Shown here one piece after another: positions 25,562 to 33,946 of a DNA stretch of 64,000 nt. The position numbers and the translations under genes were made by a program. Origin of the DNA: Bradyrhizobium agreste. GTDB taxonomy: Bacteria; Pseudomonadota; Alphaproteobacteria; Rhizobiales; Xanthobacteraceae. Position 1 is the first letter of the stretch. Every line of letters starts with the position of its first letter. The stretch covers positions 186,001-250,000 of the forward strand of contig NZ_JACCHP010000011.1 in assembly GCF_016031625.1 (NCBI RefSeq). The letters run 5' to 3'. Under the pieces are notes generated by a model. The model saw nothing but the letters and a program-made list of their open reading frames with translations. It searched no databases and was not told the DNA's origin.

Positions 25562-26668
25562 ATGACGCTATGGTTCGTGTTCGCGCTGATGACGGTCGCG
25601 GCGATTTTCGCCGTGCTCTGGCCGCTTGGCCGCAGCAGCCGCGCGCAGGATCAGGGTAGCGAGGTCGCGGTCTACAAGGACCAATTGGCCGAGATCGAGC
25701 GTGATCTCGCCGCAGGGTTGATCTTGGCGCCCGAGGCCGAGGCTGCGCGCGTCGAGATCAGCCGCAGGCTGCTCGCGGCGGCGGCCAGTGAGCCGGCAAC
25801 GGCGCCGACGTCGAATCTCAAATGGCGCCGTGCGGCGGCCGTGCTGGCGCTTGCGGGCCTGCCGCTCGTTGCGGTCGGGGTCTACATGCCGCTCGGCTCA
25901 CCGCGGCTGCAGGACTTTCCCCTGGCGCAGCGGGAGCGCGGGTCCGGCATGGCGCAGTCGCTCGAGAACCTCGTCGTGCAGGTCGAGCAGCATCTGGAAA
26001 AGAATCCGACGGACGGGCGCGGCTGGAACGTGCTCGCGCCGGTTCTGGAGCGGCTCGGCCGCTTCGACGACGCGGTGCGCGCCTATCGCAATTCGCTCAC
26101 CTACAATGGCGAGAGCGCGGAGCGCCGGTCCGATCTCGGTGAAGCGATCTCGGCCGCCGCCGGTGGCGTGGTGACTGCCGAGGCCAAGGCCGAATTCGAG
26201 CGCGCACACGCCTTGAACGCCGACGATCCCAAGGCGAACTATTTCCTCGGCCTTGCCGCCGAGCAGGATGGCCGCAAGGACGACGCGGCCAATATCTGGC
26301 GTGGGCTGCTGGCGAGAGCGCCGGCGGATGCGCCGTGGCGCGCACTGGTGCAATCTTCGCTGGCGCGGGTCGGTGGGGGCAGCACGCTGCCGGCGCTGTC
26401 CGACGAGACGATTGCGGCCTCCAAGGACATGGCCGAAACCGATCGCACTGCCATGGTGCGCGGCATGGTCGACCGTCTGGCGACGCGGCTGAAGCAGAAC
26501 GGCGACGACGTCGAAGGCTGGCTGCGTCTGGTGCGCGCCTATCTGGTGATGGGCGAGCGGGACAAGGCACTGGGCGCTTCGGCCGATGCCCGGCAGGCGG
26601 TTGCCAGCAACGCCGAGCGGCTGCGCCAGCTCAACGAAGGCCTGAGGACTCTCGGGATCGGCGGATGA
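25562..26668 (+). CDS. ccmI: cytochrome c biogenesis protein CcmI (CycH)
   Basis: A 368-residue protein. The ATG at 25562 (MTLWFVFALMTVAAIFAVLW) gives the first of two membrane helices; the second is at about 87-105 (AAVLALAGLPLVAVGVYMPL). Between them is the conserved DQLAEIERDLAAGLI-type coiled segment, which holds the heme-handling CcmF/H complex. The periplasmic C-terminal domain is TPR-like (GWNVLAPVLERLGRFDDAVR, AKANYFLGLAAEQDGR-type repeats) and presents apocytochrome c. It is the first gene of a tightly packed ccmIEFH operon, the rhizobial cycHJKL. Confidence 0.95.
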   Translation: MTLWFVFALMTVAAIFAVLWPLGRSSRAQDQGSEVAVYKDQLAEIERDLAAGLILAPEAEAARVEISRRLLAAAASEPATAPTSNLKWRRAAAVLALAGLPLVAVGVYMPLGSPRLQDFPLAQRERGSGMAQSLENLVVQVEQHLEKNPTDGRGWNVLAPVLERLGRFDDAVRAYRNSLTYNGESAERRSDLGEAISAAAGGVVTAEAKAEFERAHALNADDPKANYFLGLAAEQDGRKDDAANIWRGLLARAPADAPWRALVQSSLARVGGGSTLPALSDETIAASKDMAETDRTAMVRGMVDRLATRLKQNGDDVEGWLRLVRAYLVMGERDKALGASADARQAVASNAERLRQLNEGLRTLGIGG

Positions 26669-26705
26669 CGATTTCGGGACGACAGATGCGGAGAACGGAA
26701 ACGCC

Positions 26706-27245
26706 ATGACGCGCAAGCAGCGACGTATGACCATCATCGGCGGATCGCTCGCCGTGCTCGCGCTCGCGGCCGCGCTGGTGCTCAACGCGCTGCGCGACTC
26801 CATCGTGTTCTTCTCGACCCCGACCATGGTCGCCGAAAAGCATGTCGAGCCGGGAAAACGGTTTCGCCTCGGCGGCCTGGTGCAGCCCGGCTCGCTCCAG
26901 CGCGGCGACAATCTCGCGGTGACGTTCGAGGTCGCCGACGGCAACGCCAAGCTGCCGGTCGCCTTCAAAGGCATTCTGCCCGATCTGTTCCGCGAAGGGC
27001 AGGGCGTCGTCGCGGAAGGCGCGCTCGACGCCAATGGCGTGTTCAAGGCCGATACCGTCCTTGCCAAGCACGACGAGACCTACATGCCCAAGGACGTCGC
27101 CGATGCCCTGAAGAAGCAGGGGCATTGGAAGGACGATTACGGCGCCCAAAGCTCCGCTACCCAAGCCTCTGGTACCCAAGCCTCCGGTGCCGCCAAACCC
27201 GCGGCGACGACCGCGCAGGGCAATCCGCAGGGAGCGGTGCGGTGA
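26706..27245 (+). CDS. ccmE: cytochrome c maturation heme chaperone CcmE (CycJ)
   Basis: A 179-residue membrane-anchored OB-fold heme chaperone. One N-terminal helix (about 9-28) is followed by RDSIVFFSTPTMV and the periplasmic barrel with FRLGGLVQPGSLQRG. The heme-attachment motif KHDETYMP holds the covalent heme ligand His122 and Tyr126. The C-terminal tail is low-complexity with a short Q-A-S-G repeat from 145 on, not needed for function. Its stop overlaps the GTG start of ccmF by three bases. It receives heme from CcmC, which is not in the window, and passes it to CcmF/CcmH. Confidence 0.97.
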   Translation: MTRKQRRMTIIGGSLAVLALAAALVLNALRDSIVFFSTPTMVAEKHVEPGKRFRLGGLVQPGSLQRGDNLAVTFEVADGNAKLPVAFKGILPDLFREGQGVVAEGALDANGVFKADTVLAKHDETYMPKDVADALKKQGHWKDDYGAQSSATQASGTQASGAAKPAATTAQGNPQGAVR

Positions 27246-29224
27246 TCGCGGAGTCCGGGCATTACGCGCTGGTGCTGGCGCTCGCTCTGGCACTGATCCA
27301 GTCCGTGGTACCGCTGATTGGTGCGCGCCTTGGCGACGCCGCCCTGATGAACGTGGCGCGCTCGACCGCACTGGCGCAGCTGCTGTTCGTCGGCGCCTCG
27401 TTCACGGCGCTGGTGATGCTGCACGTGAACTCGGATTTCTCCGTCGCCAACGTCTACGAGAATTCCCACTCGATGAAGCCGCTGCTCTATAAGATCACCG
27501 GCGTGTGGGGAAATCATGAAGGCTCGATGCTGCTGTGGGTGTCGATCCTCGCGCTGTTCGGCGGCTTGGTCGCGAGCTTCGGCAACAATCTGCCTCTCTC
27601 GCTGCGCGCGCATGTGCTGGCCGTGCAGGCCTGGATCGCAAGCGCGTTCTACCTCTTCATCCTGATGACATCGAATCCGTTCCTGCGCATCGTCAATCCG
27701 CCGATCGAGGGACGCGATCTCAATCCCGTGCTCCAGGACATCGGTCTCGCCGTGCATCCGCCGATGCTCTATCTCGGCTATGTCGGCTTCTCGATCTCGT
27801 TCTCATTCGCGATCGCGGCGCTGATGGAGGGCCGGATCGATGCGGCCTGGGCGCGCTGGGTGCGGCCATGGACGCTGGTCGCATGGATCTTCCTGACCCT
27901 CGGCATCGCCATGGGTTCGTACTGGGCCTATTACGAGCTCGGCTGGGGCGGCTGGTGGTTCTGGGATCCGGTGGAGAACGCTTCGCTGATGCCCTGGCTC
28001 GCCGGCACCGCGCTCTTGCATTCGGCGCTGGTGATGGAGAAGCGCAACGCGCTGAAGGTCTGGACCATTCTGCTCTCGATCCTGACCTTCTCGCTGTCGC
28101 TGCTCGGCACCTTCCTGGTGCGCTCGGGCGTCATCACCTCGGTGCACGCCTTCGCCACCGATCCGACCCGCGGCGTGTTCATCCTCTTGATCCTGTGCCT
28201 GTTCATCGGCGGCAGCCTGTCGCTGTTCGCGGGCCGCGCCACCTCGCTGAAGCAGGGCGGCCTGTTCGCGCCGATTTCGCGCGAGGGCGCGCTGGTGCTG
28301 AACAATCTCCTGCTCACGGTGGCCTGCGCCGTGGTGCTGTTCGGCACGCTCTATCCGCTCGCGATGGAGATGCTCGCCGATTTCAAGATGTCGGTCGGCG
28401 CACCCTTCTACAATCTCACCTTCGCGCCGCTGTTCGTGCTGCTGCTGCTCGCGGTGCCGTTCGGGCCGATGCTGGCGTGGAAGCGCGGCGACCTGCTCGG
28501 CGTGATGCAGCGCCTGCTGGCGGCCGGCGTCGCCGGGCTGGTCGTGGTCGCCATCGTCTGGGCCTGGGTGCGGGGCGGCAGCGCGCTGGCGCCGCTCGCG
28601 ATCGGGCTCGGCGTCTTCGTCATCGCCGGCGCGGTCACCGACCTGGTCGAACGGACGGGCCTGGTGCGCCTGCCATTCGCAACGGTGCTGCACCGGGCAC
28701 GCGGCCTGCCGCGCTCGGCCTGGGGCACCGCGTTCGCGCATGCCGGCCTCGGCGTTGCGCTGATCGGGATCGTCTGCGAGACCACCTGGAACAGCGAATA
28801 TATCGCGACCATGAAGCCGAACGACGTCGCCCATGTCGCCGGTTACGATCTGAAGCTCGACGGGCTGTTTCAACGCCAGGGCCCGAACTACCGCGAGATG
28901 ATCGCCGAGTTCAGGATCAGCCGCGATGGCGAGGCGGTGACGGTGATGACGCCGTCCAAGCGCAGCTTCACCACGCGCGGCTCGTCGACCACCGAGGCGG
29001 CGCTGCTGACGCGCGGGGCGAGCCAGCTCTACGTATCGCTCGGCGACGCCACCGCCGAGGGCGCCATTGCCGTGCGCATCTATCACAAGCCGCTGGTCCT
29101 TCTGATTTGGTGGGGGCCGGTGCTGATGGCGTTCGGCGGCGTGCTCTCGCTGTCCGACCGCCGCCTGCGGGTCGGCGCGCCGAAACCGGCGCGGGCCAAG
29201 CAGCGCCTGCAGCCCGCGGAATGA
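27242..29224 (+). CDS. ccmF: cytochrome c heme lyase subunit CcmF (CycK)
   Basis: A 660-residue polytopic membrane protein. The GTG at 27242 overlaps the ccmE stop. The conserved WWD domain is at about 235-252 (GGWWFWDPVENASLMPW), where CcmF handles heme from CcmE. Further family blocks are NSHSMKPLLYKITGVWGNHE, GRDLNPVLQDIGLAVHPP, MLYLGYVGFSISFSF and LGTFLVRSGVITSVHAFA, the last carrying a conserved His. It acts with CcmH and CcmI in ligating heme to CxxCH motifs. Its length and motifs are standard. Confidence 0.97.
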   Translation: MIAESGHYALVLALALALIQSVVPLIGARLGDAALMNVARSTALAQLLFVGASFTALVMLHVNSDFSVANVYENSHSMKPLLYKITGVWGNHEGSMLLWVSILALFGGLVASFGNNLPLSLRAHVLAVQAWIASAFYLFILMTSNPFLRIVNPPIEGRDLNPVLQDIGLAVHPPMLYLGYVGFSISFSFAIAALMEGRIDAAWARWVRPWTLVAWIFLTLGIAMGSYWAYYELGWGGWWFWDPVENASLMPWLAGTALLHSALVMEKRNALKVWTILLSILTFSLSLLGTFLVRSGVITSVHAFATDPTRGVFILLILCLFIGGSLSLFAGRATSLKQGGLFAPISREGALVLNNLLLTVACAVVLFGTLYPLAMEMLADFKMSVGAPFYNLTFAPLFVLLLLAVPFGPMLAWKRGDLLGVMQRLLAAGVAGLVVVAIVWAWVRGGSALAPLAIGLGVFVIAGAVTDLVERTGLVRLPFATVLHRARGLPRSAWGTAFAHAGLGVALIGIVCETTWNSEYIATMKPNDVAHVAGYDLKLDGLFQRQGPNYREMIAEFRISRDGEAVTVMTPSKRSFTTRGSSTTEAALLTRGASQLYVSLGDATAEGAIAVRIYHKPLVLLIWWGPVLMAFGGVLSLSDRRLRVGAPKPARAKQRLQPAE

Positions 29225-29228
29225 TCCG

Positions 29229-29711
29229 ATGCGCCGGATGATGGCCGCCTTCGTCGCCTTGCTGCTGCTGGCTTTGCCGGCGGCCCACGCCGTGCAGCCC
29301 GACGAGATCATGTCGGATCCGGTGAAGGAATCGCGGGCGCGCGAATTGTCGCGCGAGCTTCGCTGCATGGTGTGCCAGAACCAGTCGATCGACGATTCCG
29401 ATGCGCCGCTGGCACGCGACCTGCGGCTGCTGGTGCGCGAGCGCATCGCGGCCGGCGACAGCAATGCGCAGGTGCTCGATTTCCTGGTGGCGCGCTACGG
29501 CGAGTTCGTGCTGCTCAAGCCGCGCTTCGAGCGGCAGACGCTGCTGCTGTGGCTGCTCGGGCCGGTGCTGCTGATCGGCGGCGGCCTGGCGCTGTGGCTG
29601 CAAATCCGCCGCCGCTCGCGAAGTGGTGTGGACGTACCGGCGCCGCCGCTCACGCCCGACGAACAGGCGCGGCTCGCGGCCTTGATGTCGGACGAATCCA
29701 AATCGCCCTGA
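29229..29711 (+). CDS. ccmH: cytochrome c maturation thiol-reductase CcmH (CycL)
   Basis: A 160-residue protein starting four bases after ccmF. The signal peptide (AAFVALLLLALPAAHA) is followed by the redox motif LRCMVCQNQSI with Cys46 and Cys49, which reduces the CxxCH cysteines of apocytochromes. A single C-terminal helix (TLLLWLLGPVLLIGGGLALW) anchors the domain, and a short cytoplasmic tail follows. This is the short CcmH; the TPR part is provided by the separate CcmI, as in rhizobia. It ends the maturation operon, and a weak hairpin lies downstream. Confidence 0.96.
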   Translation: MRRMMAAFVALLLLALPAAHAVQPDEIMSDPVKESRARELSRELRCMVCQNQSIDDSDAPLARDLRLLVRERIAAGDSNAQVLDFLVARYGEFVLLKPRFERQTLLLWLLGPVLLIGGGLALWLQIRRRSRSGVDVPAPPLTPDEQARLAALMSDESKSP

Positions 29712-29747
29712 AGCCAATTCGTTCTGAAGCCATCCAGCTACGTGGTG

Positions 29748-29776
29748 CCACGCAGTCCGCGGCAACGGCTGCGTGG
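29748..29776 (+). terminator. possible weak terminator after ccmH
   Basis: CCACGCAG at 29748-29755 pairs with CTGCGTGG at 29769-29776 around a 13-base loop, followed by a modestly AT-rich stretch. Without a real T run it may only partly end the ccm transcript before the chemoreceptor gene. Confidence 0.35.
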
Positions 29777-29843
29777 TTCATGCTAAATTGACCTTTGTCT
29801 GGAAGCTTGTCGCGAGATCTGATTCCAGCCCCTGAGTCCCCCG

Positions 29844-31187
29844 ATGTTCGCGAACAGCAATCTGACGATCCGCTTCCTGGTCGGCGCCGTCGTCGCTGCG
29901 TTATTGTTCCTGCTTGGCATCGGAGGCGGCACCGGCTTCATCGCGGTGCTCTATCTCAACAACGAGATCACCAGCCTGTCCTCGGACTTCGCCGCGCTGA
30001 GCGGCCCGGCGCGCGATCATGCCATGCAGATCTACCAGCAGGCGCAGACCGCGTTCTCTTATTTCCTGGTCGCCTGCGGTGTGATCGCCGTCGTCGCTGT
30101 CGCGATCTGCGTCACCACCTGGTTCGCCGTGCGCAACGGCATCCTCAATCCGCTGGCGGCGATCGTGCATGCCATGCGCGAGGTTGCCGACCAGAAGTTC
30201 GACACGCCGGTGCCGGGGCTCGGCCGCAGCAACGAGATCGGCCTGCTTGCCGGTGCGCTGGAGGTGTTCAAGACCAGCGGTATCGAGCGGCGCCGCCTCT
30301 CCGAGCAGCAGCTGCATGAAGCGCAGCATCAGGCCGAGCGGTCGAAGTTCCTCGATGACAGGATCAAGCGCTTCAACGATCTCGTCGCCAGTGTCGTCGC
30401 CAGCGTGGCGTCATCGGCCGTGCATCTGAAGACCAACGCAGAGACGCTGTCGCGGACCGCCAACGACACCAGCACCAAGGCCAATGCGGTCGCGAGCGCG
30501 GCGAGCCAGGCCAGCGCCAGCGTGCAGACGGTCGCAGGGTCTGCCGAGGCGATGACGAATTCGATCGGCACGATCAGCCGCCGCGTCACGGACGCGACCC
30601 AGCGCGCCGAAGGCGCTGCAAGCCAGGCGGAGAAGAGCCGCGATACCATTCACACACTGTCGGATGCCGCCGAGAAGATCGGCGAGGTCGTCCAGCTCGT
30701 GCAGGCGATCGCATCGCAGACCAATCTCCTGGCGCTCAACGCCACCATCGAGGCGGCACGGGCCGGCGAAGCGGGCAAGGGGTTTGCGGTGGTCGCCTCG
30801 GAAGTGAAGAATCTGGCGCATCAGACCAGCAAGGCGACGGAGGAGATCACCTCCCACGTCGCCAGCATCCAGGGCATCACCGCGGAGACCCGCGGCGCGA
30901 TCGACGGCATTTCCAGAACGCTGTCGGAGATCTCGTCCATCATGTCGGGCATCGAGATCGACACCGCCCAGCAGCGCAACGCCACGCAGGAGATCACGCG
31001 CAGCGCCCAGGACGCCGCGCGCGGAACCCTCGACGTCTCCAACCATATCGTCCAGATCACCTCGACCTCCGCCGAGACCGGCCGCATGGCCGCCGAAGCC
31101 AGGGATTCGGCTGTCGATCTGTCGCGGCAGGCCGAGACTTTGAAGCAGGAAGTCGACGAGTTCATCGTCAGTGTCAGGGCGAGCTGA
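29844..31187 (+). CDS. methyl-accepting chemotaxis protein with minimal periplasmic loop
   Basis: A 447-residue chemoreceptor. Two membrane helices (about 8-37 and 72-95) enclose only about 35 periplasmic residues (NNEITSLSSDFAALSGPARD), too short for a normal ligand domain. A HAMP domain follows (about 96-148, NPLAAIVHAMREVADQKFDT). The long signalling hairpin has the conserved tip VQAIASQTNLLALNATIEAA with GEAGKGFAVVASEVKNLA. It must signal through CheA/CheW encoded elsewhere. Sitting between ccmH and degP, it interrupts the gene order I expect in other Rhizobiales. Confidence 0.93.
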   Translation: MFANSNLTIRFLVGAVVAALLFLLGIGGGTGFIAVLYLNNEITSLSSDFAALSGPARDHAMQIYQQAQTAFSYFLVACGVIAVVAVAICVTTWFAVRNGILNPLAAIVHAMREVADQKFDTPVPGLGRSNEIGLLAGALEVFKTSGIERRRLSEQQLHEAQHQAERSKFLDDRIKRFNDLVASVVASVASSAVHLKTNAETLSRTANDTSTKANAVASAASQASASVQTVAGSAEAMTNSIGTISRRVTDATQRAEGAASQAEKSRDTIHTLSDAAEKIGEVVQLVQAIASQTNLLALNATIEAARAGEAGKGFAVVASEVKNLAHQTSKATEEITSHVASIQGITAETRGAIDGISRTLSEISSIMSGIEIDTAQQRNATQEITRSAQDAARGTLDVSNHIVQITSTSAETGRMAAEARDSAVDLSRQAETLKQEVDEFIVSVRAS

Positions 31188-31409
31188 CGGGCCAGAATAG
31201 GGGCCCGCCGCTTTGTTGGGGAACTCGATTAAGTTCCTGCAACGCAACGATTTTCAGCCTGTGCTAAACTGCCGCATCTGCCGTCACCCTTCATTACGAA
31301 AGTTTAACCCCACCGCCAGCGCGCGGTAAGGCGGCAATCCCCATCTTCAGGTCCGCAAGGTGCCGACATCCGGCACCAACAGGAATTCAAAGGCCCTGGA
31401 GATTTCTGC

Positions 31410-32990
31410 ATGACCGACCGCATCGACCTTTCGAACCTCCCGTCCTACCGGCAGCCGCGCCGATCGGTGTTTTCCGCGCGCAAGCTTGCGCTGATGGCTT
31501 CGGTCGTCGCCGGTCTCGGCGCGGCCGTCTATGGCTTCAGCCCGTCGACCTCGCCGGCCGACCTGTTCTCGAGCCCGGCGCATGCGCAGGTGAACAACGA
31601 GGTCCGCAAGGTCGAGCGTCCCATCGGCTTCGCCGACATCGTCGAGCGCGTGAAGCCCTCGGTGATCTCGGTCAAGGTCAACATCAAGGAGAGGACCGCG
31701 AGCAACGATGATGGCGACGATTCGTCCTCGCCGTTCCAGCCCGGCTCGCCGATGGAGCGCTTCTTCCGCCGCTTCGGCGGTCCGGATGGCATCCCCGGCC
31801 TGAAGGGCGGCGGTCGTGGCCGCGTCGTGCAGGGGCAGGGCTCCGGCTTCTTCATCTCGGCTGACGGCTATGCCGTGACCAACAACCACGTGGTCGATGG
31901 CGCCGACAAGGTCGAGGTCACCACCGACGACGGCAAGACCTACACCGCCAAGGTGATCGGCACCGATCAGCGCACCGACCTTGCGCTGATCAAGGTCGAG
32001 GGCAGCACCAACTTCCCGTTCGCCAAGCTCGCAGATAGCAAGCCGCGGATCGGTGACTGGGTGCTCGCGGTCGGCAATCCCTTCGGTCTCGGCGGCACCG
32101 TGACCGCGGGCATCGTCTCGGCGAGCGGCCGCGACATCGGCAACGGCCCGTATGACGATTTCATCCAGATCGACGCGCCCGTGAACAAGGGCAATTCCGG
32201 CGGTCCGTCCTTCGACACCAACGGCGAGGTGATGGGCGTCAACACCGCGATCTACTCGCCCTCCGGCGGCAGTGTCGGCATCGCGTTCTCGATTCCCGCG
32301 AACACGGTCAAGAGCGTGGTTGCGCAGCTCAAGGACAAGGGCTCGGTCAGCCGCGGCTGGATCGGCGTGCAGATCCAGCCCGTCACCTCCGACATCGCCG
32401 ACAGCCTCGGCATGAAGAAGGCGGAAGGCGCGCTGGTGGCGGAGCCGCAGGCGAACGGTCCGGCCGCGAAGGCGGGCATCGAGTCCGGCGACGTGATCAC
32501 CGCGGTCAATGGCGAGCCCGTCAAGGATGCCCGCGAACTCGCCCGCACCATCGGCGGCATGGCGCCCGGCGCGACCGTGAAGCTCAACGTGCTGCATAAG
32601 GGTCAGGACAAGGTCATCAACCTCACCCTCGGCCAGTTGCCGAACACGGTCGAGGCCAAGGCCGACACCGACAACGATAGCGGCAAGGGCGCCAGCAAGG
32701 GAACCGACGTGCCGAAGCTCGGCATGACCGTTGCGCCTGCCAATTCCGTGGCCGGCGCCGGCAAGGAAGGCGTCGTGGTCACCGAAGTCGATCCGAAGAG
32801 CGCCGCGGCCGAACGCGGCTTCAAGGAAGGCGACGTGATCCTCGAGGTCGGCGGCAAGAGCGTGGCGACCGCCGGCGAAGTCCGCGACGCCATCAACGCG
32901 GCGCGGACCGAGAACAAGAACAGCGTCCTGATGCGCGTGAAGAGCGGCGGCCAGTCGCGCTTCGTCGCCGTGCCCATCGCCAAGGGCTGA
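31410..32990 (+). CDS. degP: periplasmic serine protease DegP/HtrA
   Basis: A 526-residue protease. The N terminus carries a hydrophobic segment (KLALMASVVAGLGAAVYGF) with probable cleavage near AHAQ at 57-60. The trypsin-like domain has the triad His160 (VTNNHVVDG), Asp190 (RTDLALIKV) and Ser263 (NKGNSGGPSF). Two PDZ domains follow, about 300-390 (RGWIGVQIQPV onward) and 430-520 (LGMTVAPANS onward), joined by an Asp/Lys-rich linker. It degrades or refolds misfolded envelope proteins. It lies downstream of the cytochrome c maturation genes, as in Brucella and Sinorhizobium, and ends at an intrinsic terminator. Confidence 0.96.
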   Translation: MTDRIDLSNLPSYRQPRRSVFSARKLALMASVVAGLGAAVYGFSPSTSPADLFSSPAHAQVNNEVRKVERPIGFADIVERVKPSVISVKVNIKERTASNDDGDDSSSPFQPGSPMERFFRRFGGPDGIPGLKGGGRGRVVQGQGSGFFISADGYAVTNNHVVDGADKVEVTTDDGKTYTAKVIGTDQRTDLALIKVEGSTNFPFAKLADSKPRIGDWVLAVGNPFGLGGTVTAGIVSASGRDIGNGPYDDFIQIDAPVNKGNSGGPSFDTNGEVMGVNTAIYSPSGGSVGIAFSIPANTVKSVVAQLKDKGSVSRGWIGVQIQPVTSDIADSLGMKKAEGALVAEPQANGPAAKAGIESGDVITAVNGEPVKDARELARTIGGMAPGATVKLNVLHKGQDKVINLTLGQLPNTVEAKADTDNDSGKGASKGTDVPKLGMTVAPANSVAGAGKEGVVVTEVDPKSAAAERGFKEGDVILEVGGKSVATAGEVRDAINAARTENKNSVLMRVKSGGQSRFVAVPIAKG

Positions 32991-33132
32991 GGCCTTCAGG
33001 AGGCCTACGAGATGAAGGGTGTCGCCGGCATCAGTCGCCCCAGCCGCCGGCGCCCTTCGGGGGAGCAGCGCAAAGCTGGCTTCCCTCGTCTACCTTCCGG
33101 TGGAATTACGCCCCCCTCCGTCGGAAGGCCTA

Positions 33133-33171
33133 GGGCGGTGAGGTCCCCCCAGCTTCACCGCCCGCCTTTTT
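33133..33171 (+). terminator. intrinsic terminator after degP
   Basis: GGGCGGTGA at 33133-33141 pairs exactly with TCACCGCCC at 33155-33163, and TTTTT follows at 33167-33171. It isolates degP from the next two-component operon. Confidence 0.8.
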
Positions 33172-33265
33172 CCCGCTTCGAGCCTCTCCCGCTCGGCTTG
33201 CATGCGATTGCCGCTCGCGCCATGTTTAGAGAAGGTTGACCTCCTTGACCGCCGCCGAACGCACG

Positions 33266-33946
33266 ATGCGCCTCCTCATCATCGAAGACGACCGCGAATC
33301 CGCCGACTACCTCGCCAAGGCGTTTCGCGAAGTCGGACACATCGCCGATCACGCCGCTGACGGCGAGGAAGGCCTCGCCATGGCGGAGAACGGCGAGTAC
33401 GACGTGCTGGTGGTCGACCGCATGCTGCCCAAGCGCGACGGCCTGTCGCTGATCGGCGCATTGCGCGACAAGGGCAACACGACGCCGGTGCTGATTCTCT
33501 CCGCGCTCGGGCAGGTCGATGACCGCATCAAGGGCCTGCGCGCCGGCGGCGACGACTATCTGCCGAAACCCTATTCCTTCGCCGAGCTGCTGGCGCGCGT
33601 CGAAGTGCTGTCGCGTCGCCGCGGCGGTCCGGCCGAGGAGACGCTTTATCGCGTCGGCGATCTCGAGCTCGACCGGCTCTCGCATCGCGTCGCCCGCGGC
33701 AAGGACGAGCTGACGCTGCAGCCGCGCGAATTCCGCCTGCTCGAATACCTGATGAAGCACGCCGGCCAGGTGGTGACGCGCACCATGCTGCTGGAGAACG
33801 TCTGGGACTATCATTTCGATCCGCAGACCAACGTGATCGACGTGCACATCTCGCGGCTGCGCTCCAAGATCGACAAGGGCTTCGAGCGCCCGCTGCTGCA
33901 CACGATCCGCGGCGCCGGATACATGATCCGTGACGGCATTCGGTAA
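33266..33946 (+). CDS. OmpR-family response regulator
   Basis: A 226-residue regulator beginning MRLLIIEDDRESADYLAKAF. The ATG at 33266 has no obvious ribosome site, and TTG codons at 33236 and 33245 follow AGAGAAGG, so translation may start up to ten residues earlier. The receiver has the phosphoacceptor Asp51 (VLVVDRMLPKRDG) and the lysine in YLPKPYSF. The winged-helix domain contains LQPREFRLLEYLMKHAGQVV and NVIDVHISRLRSKID, ending TIRGAGYMI. Its last bases overlap the kinase gene start. The pair between degP and glnE is conserved in Rhizobiales as I recall. Confidence 0.92.
   Translation: MRLLIIEDDRESADYLAKAFREVGHIADHAADGEEGLAMAENGEYDVLVVDRMLPKRDGLSLIGALRDKGNTTPVLILSALGQVDDRIKGLRAGGDDYLPKPYSFAELLARVEVLSRRRGGPAEETLYRVGDLELDRLSHRVARGKDELTLQPREFRLLEYLMKHAGQVVTRTMLLENVWDYHFDPQTNVIDVHISRLRSKIDKGFERPLLHTIRGAGYMIRDGIR

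Noticed and set aside
31220..31250. EcfG-like GGAAC upstream of degP
   Set aside because: GGAAC is present but sixteen bases later the sequence is AACG rather than CGTT, so the -10 part fails.
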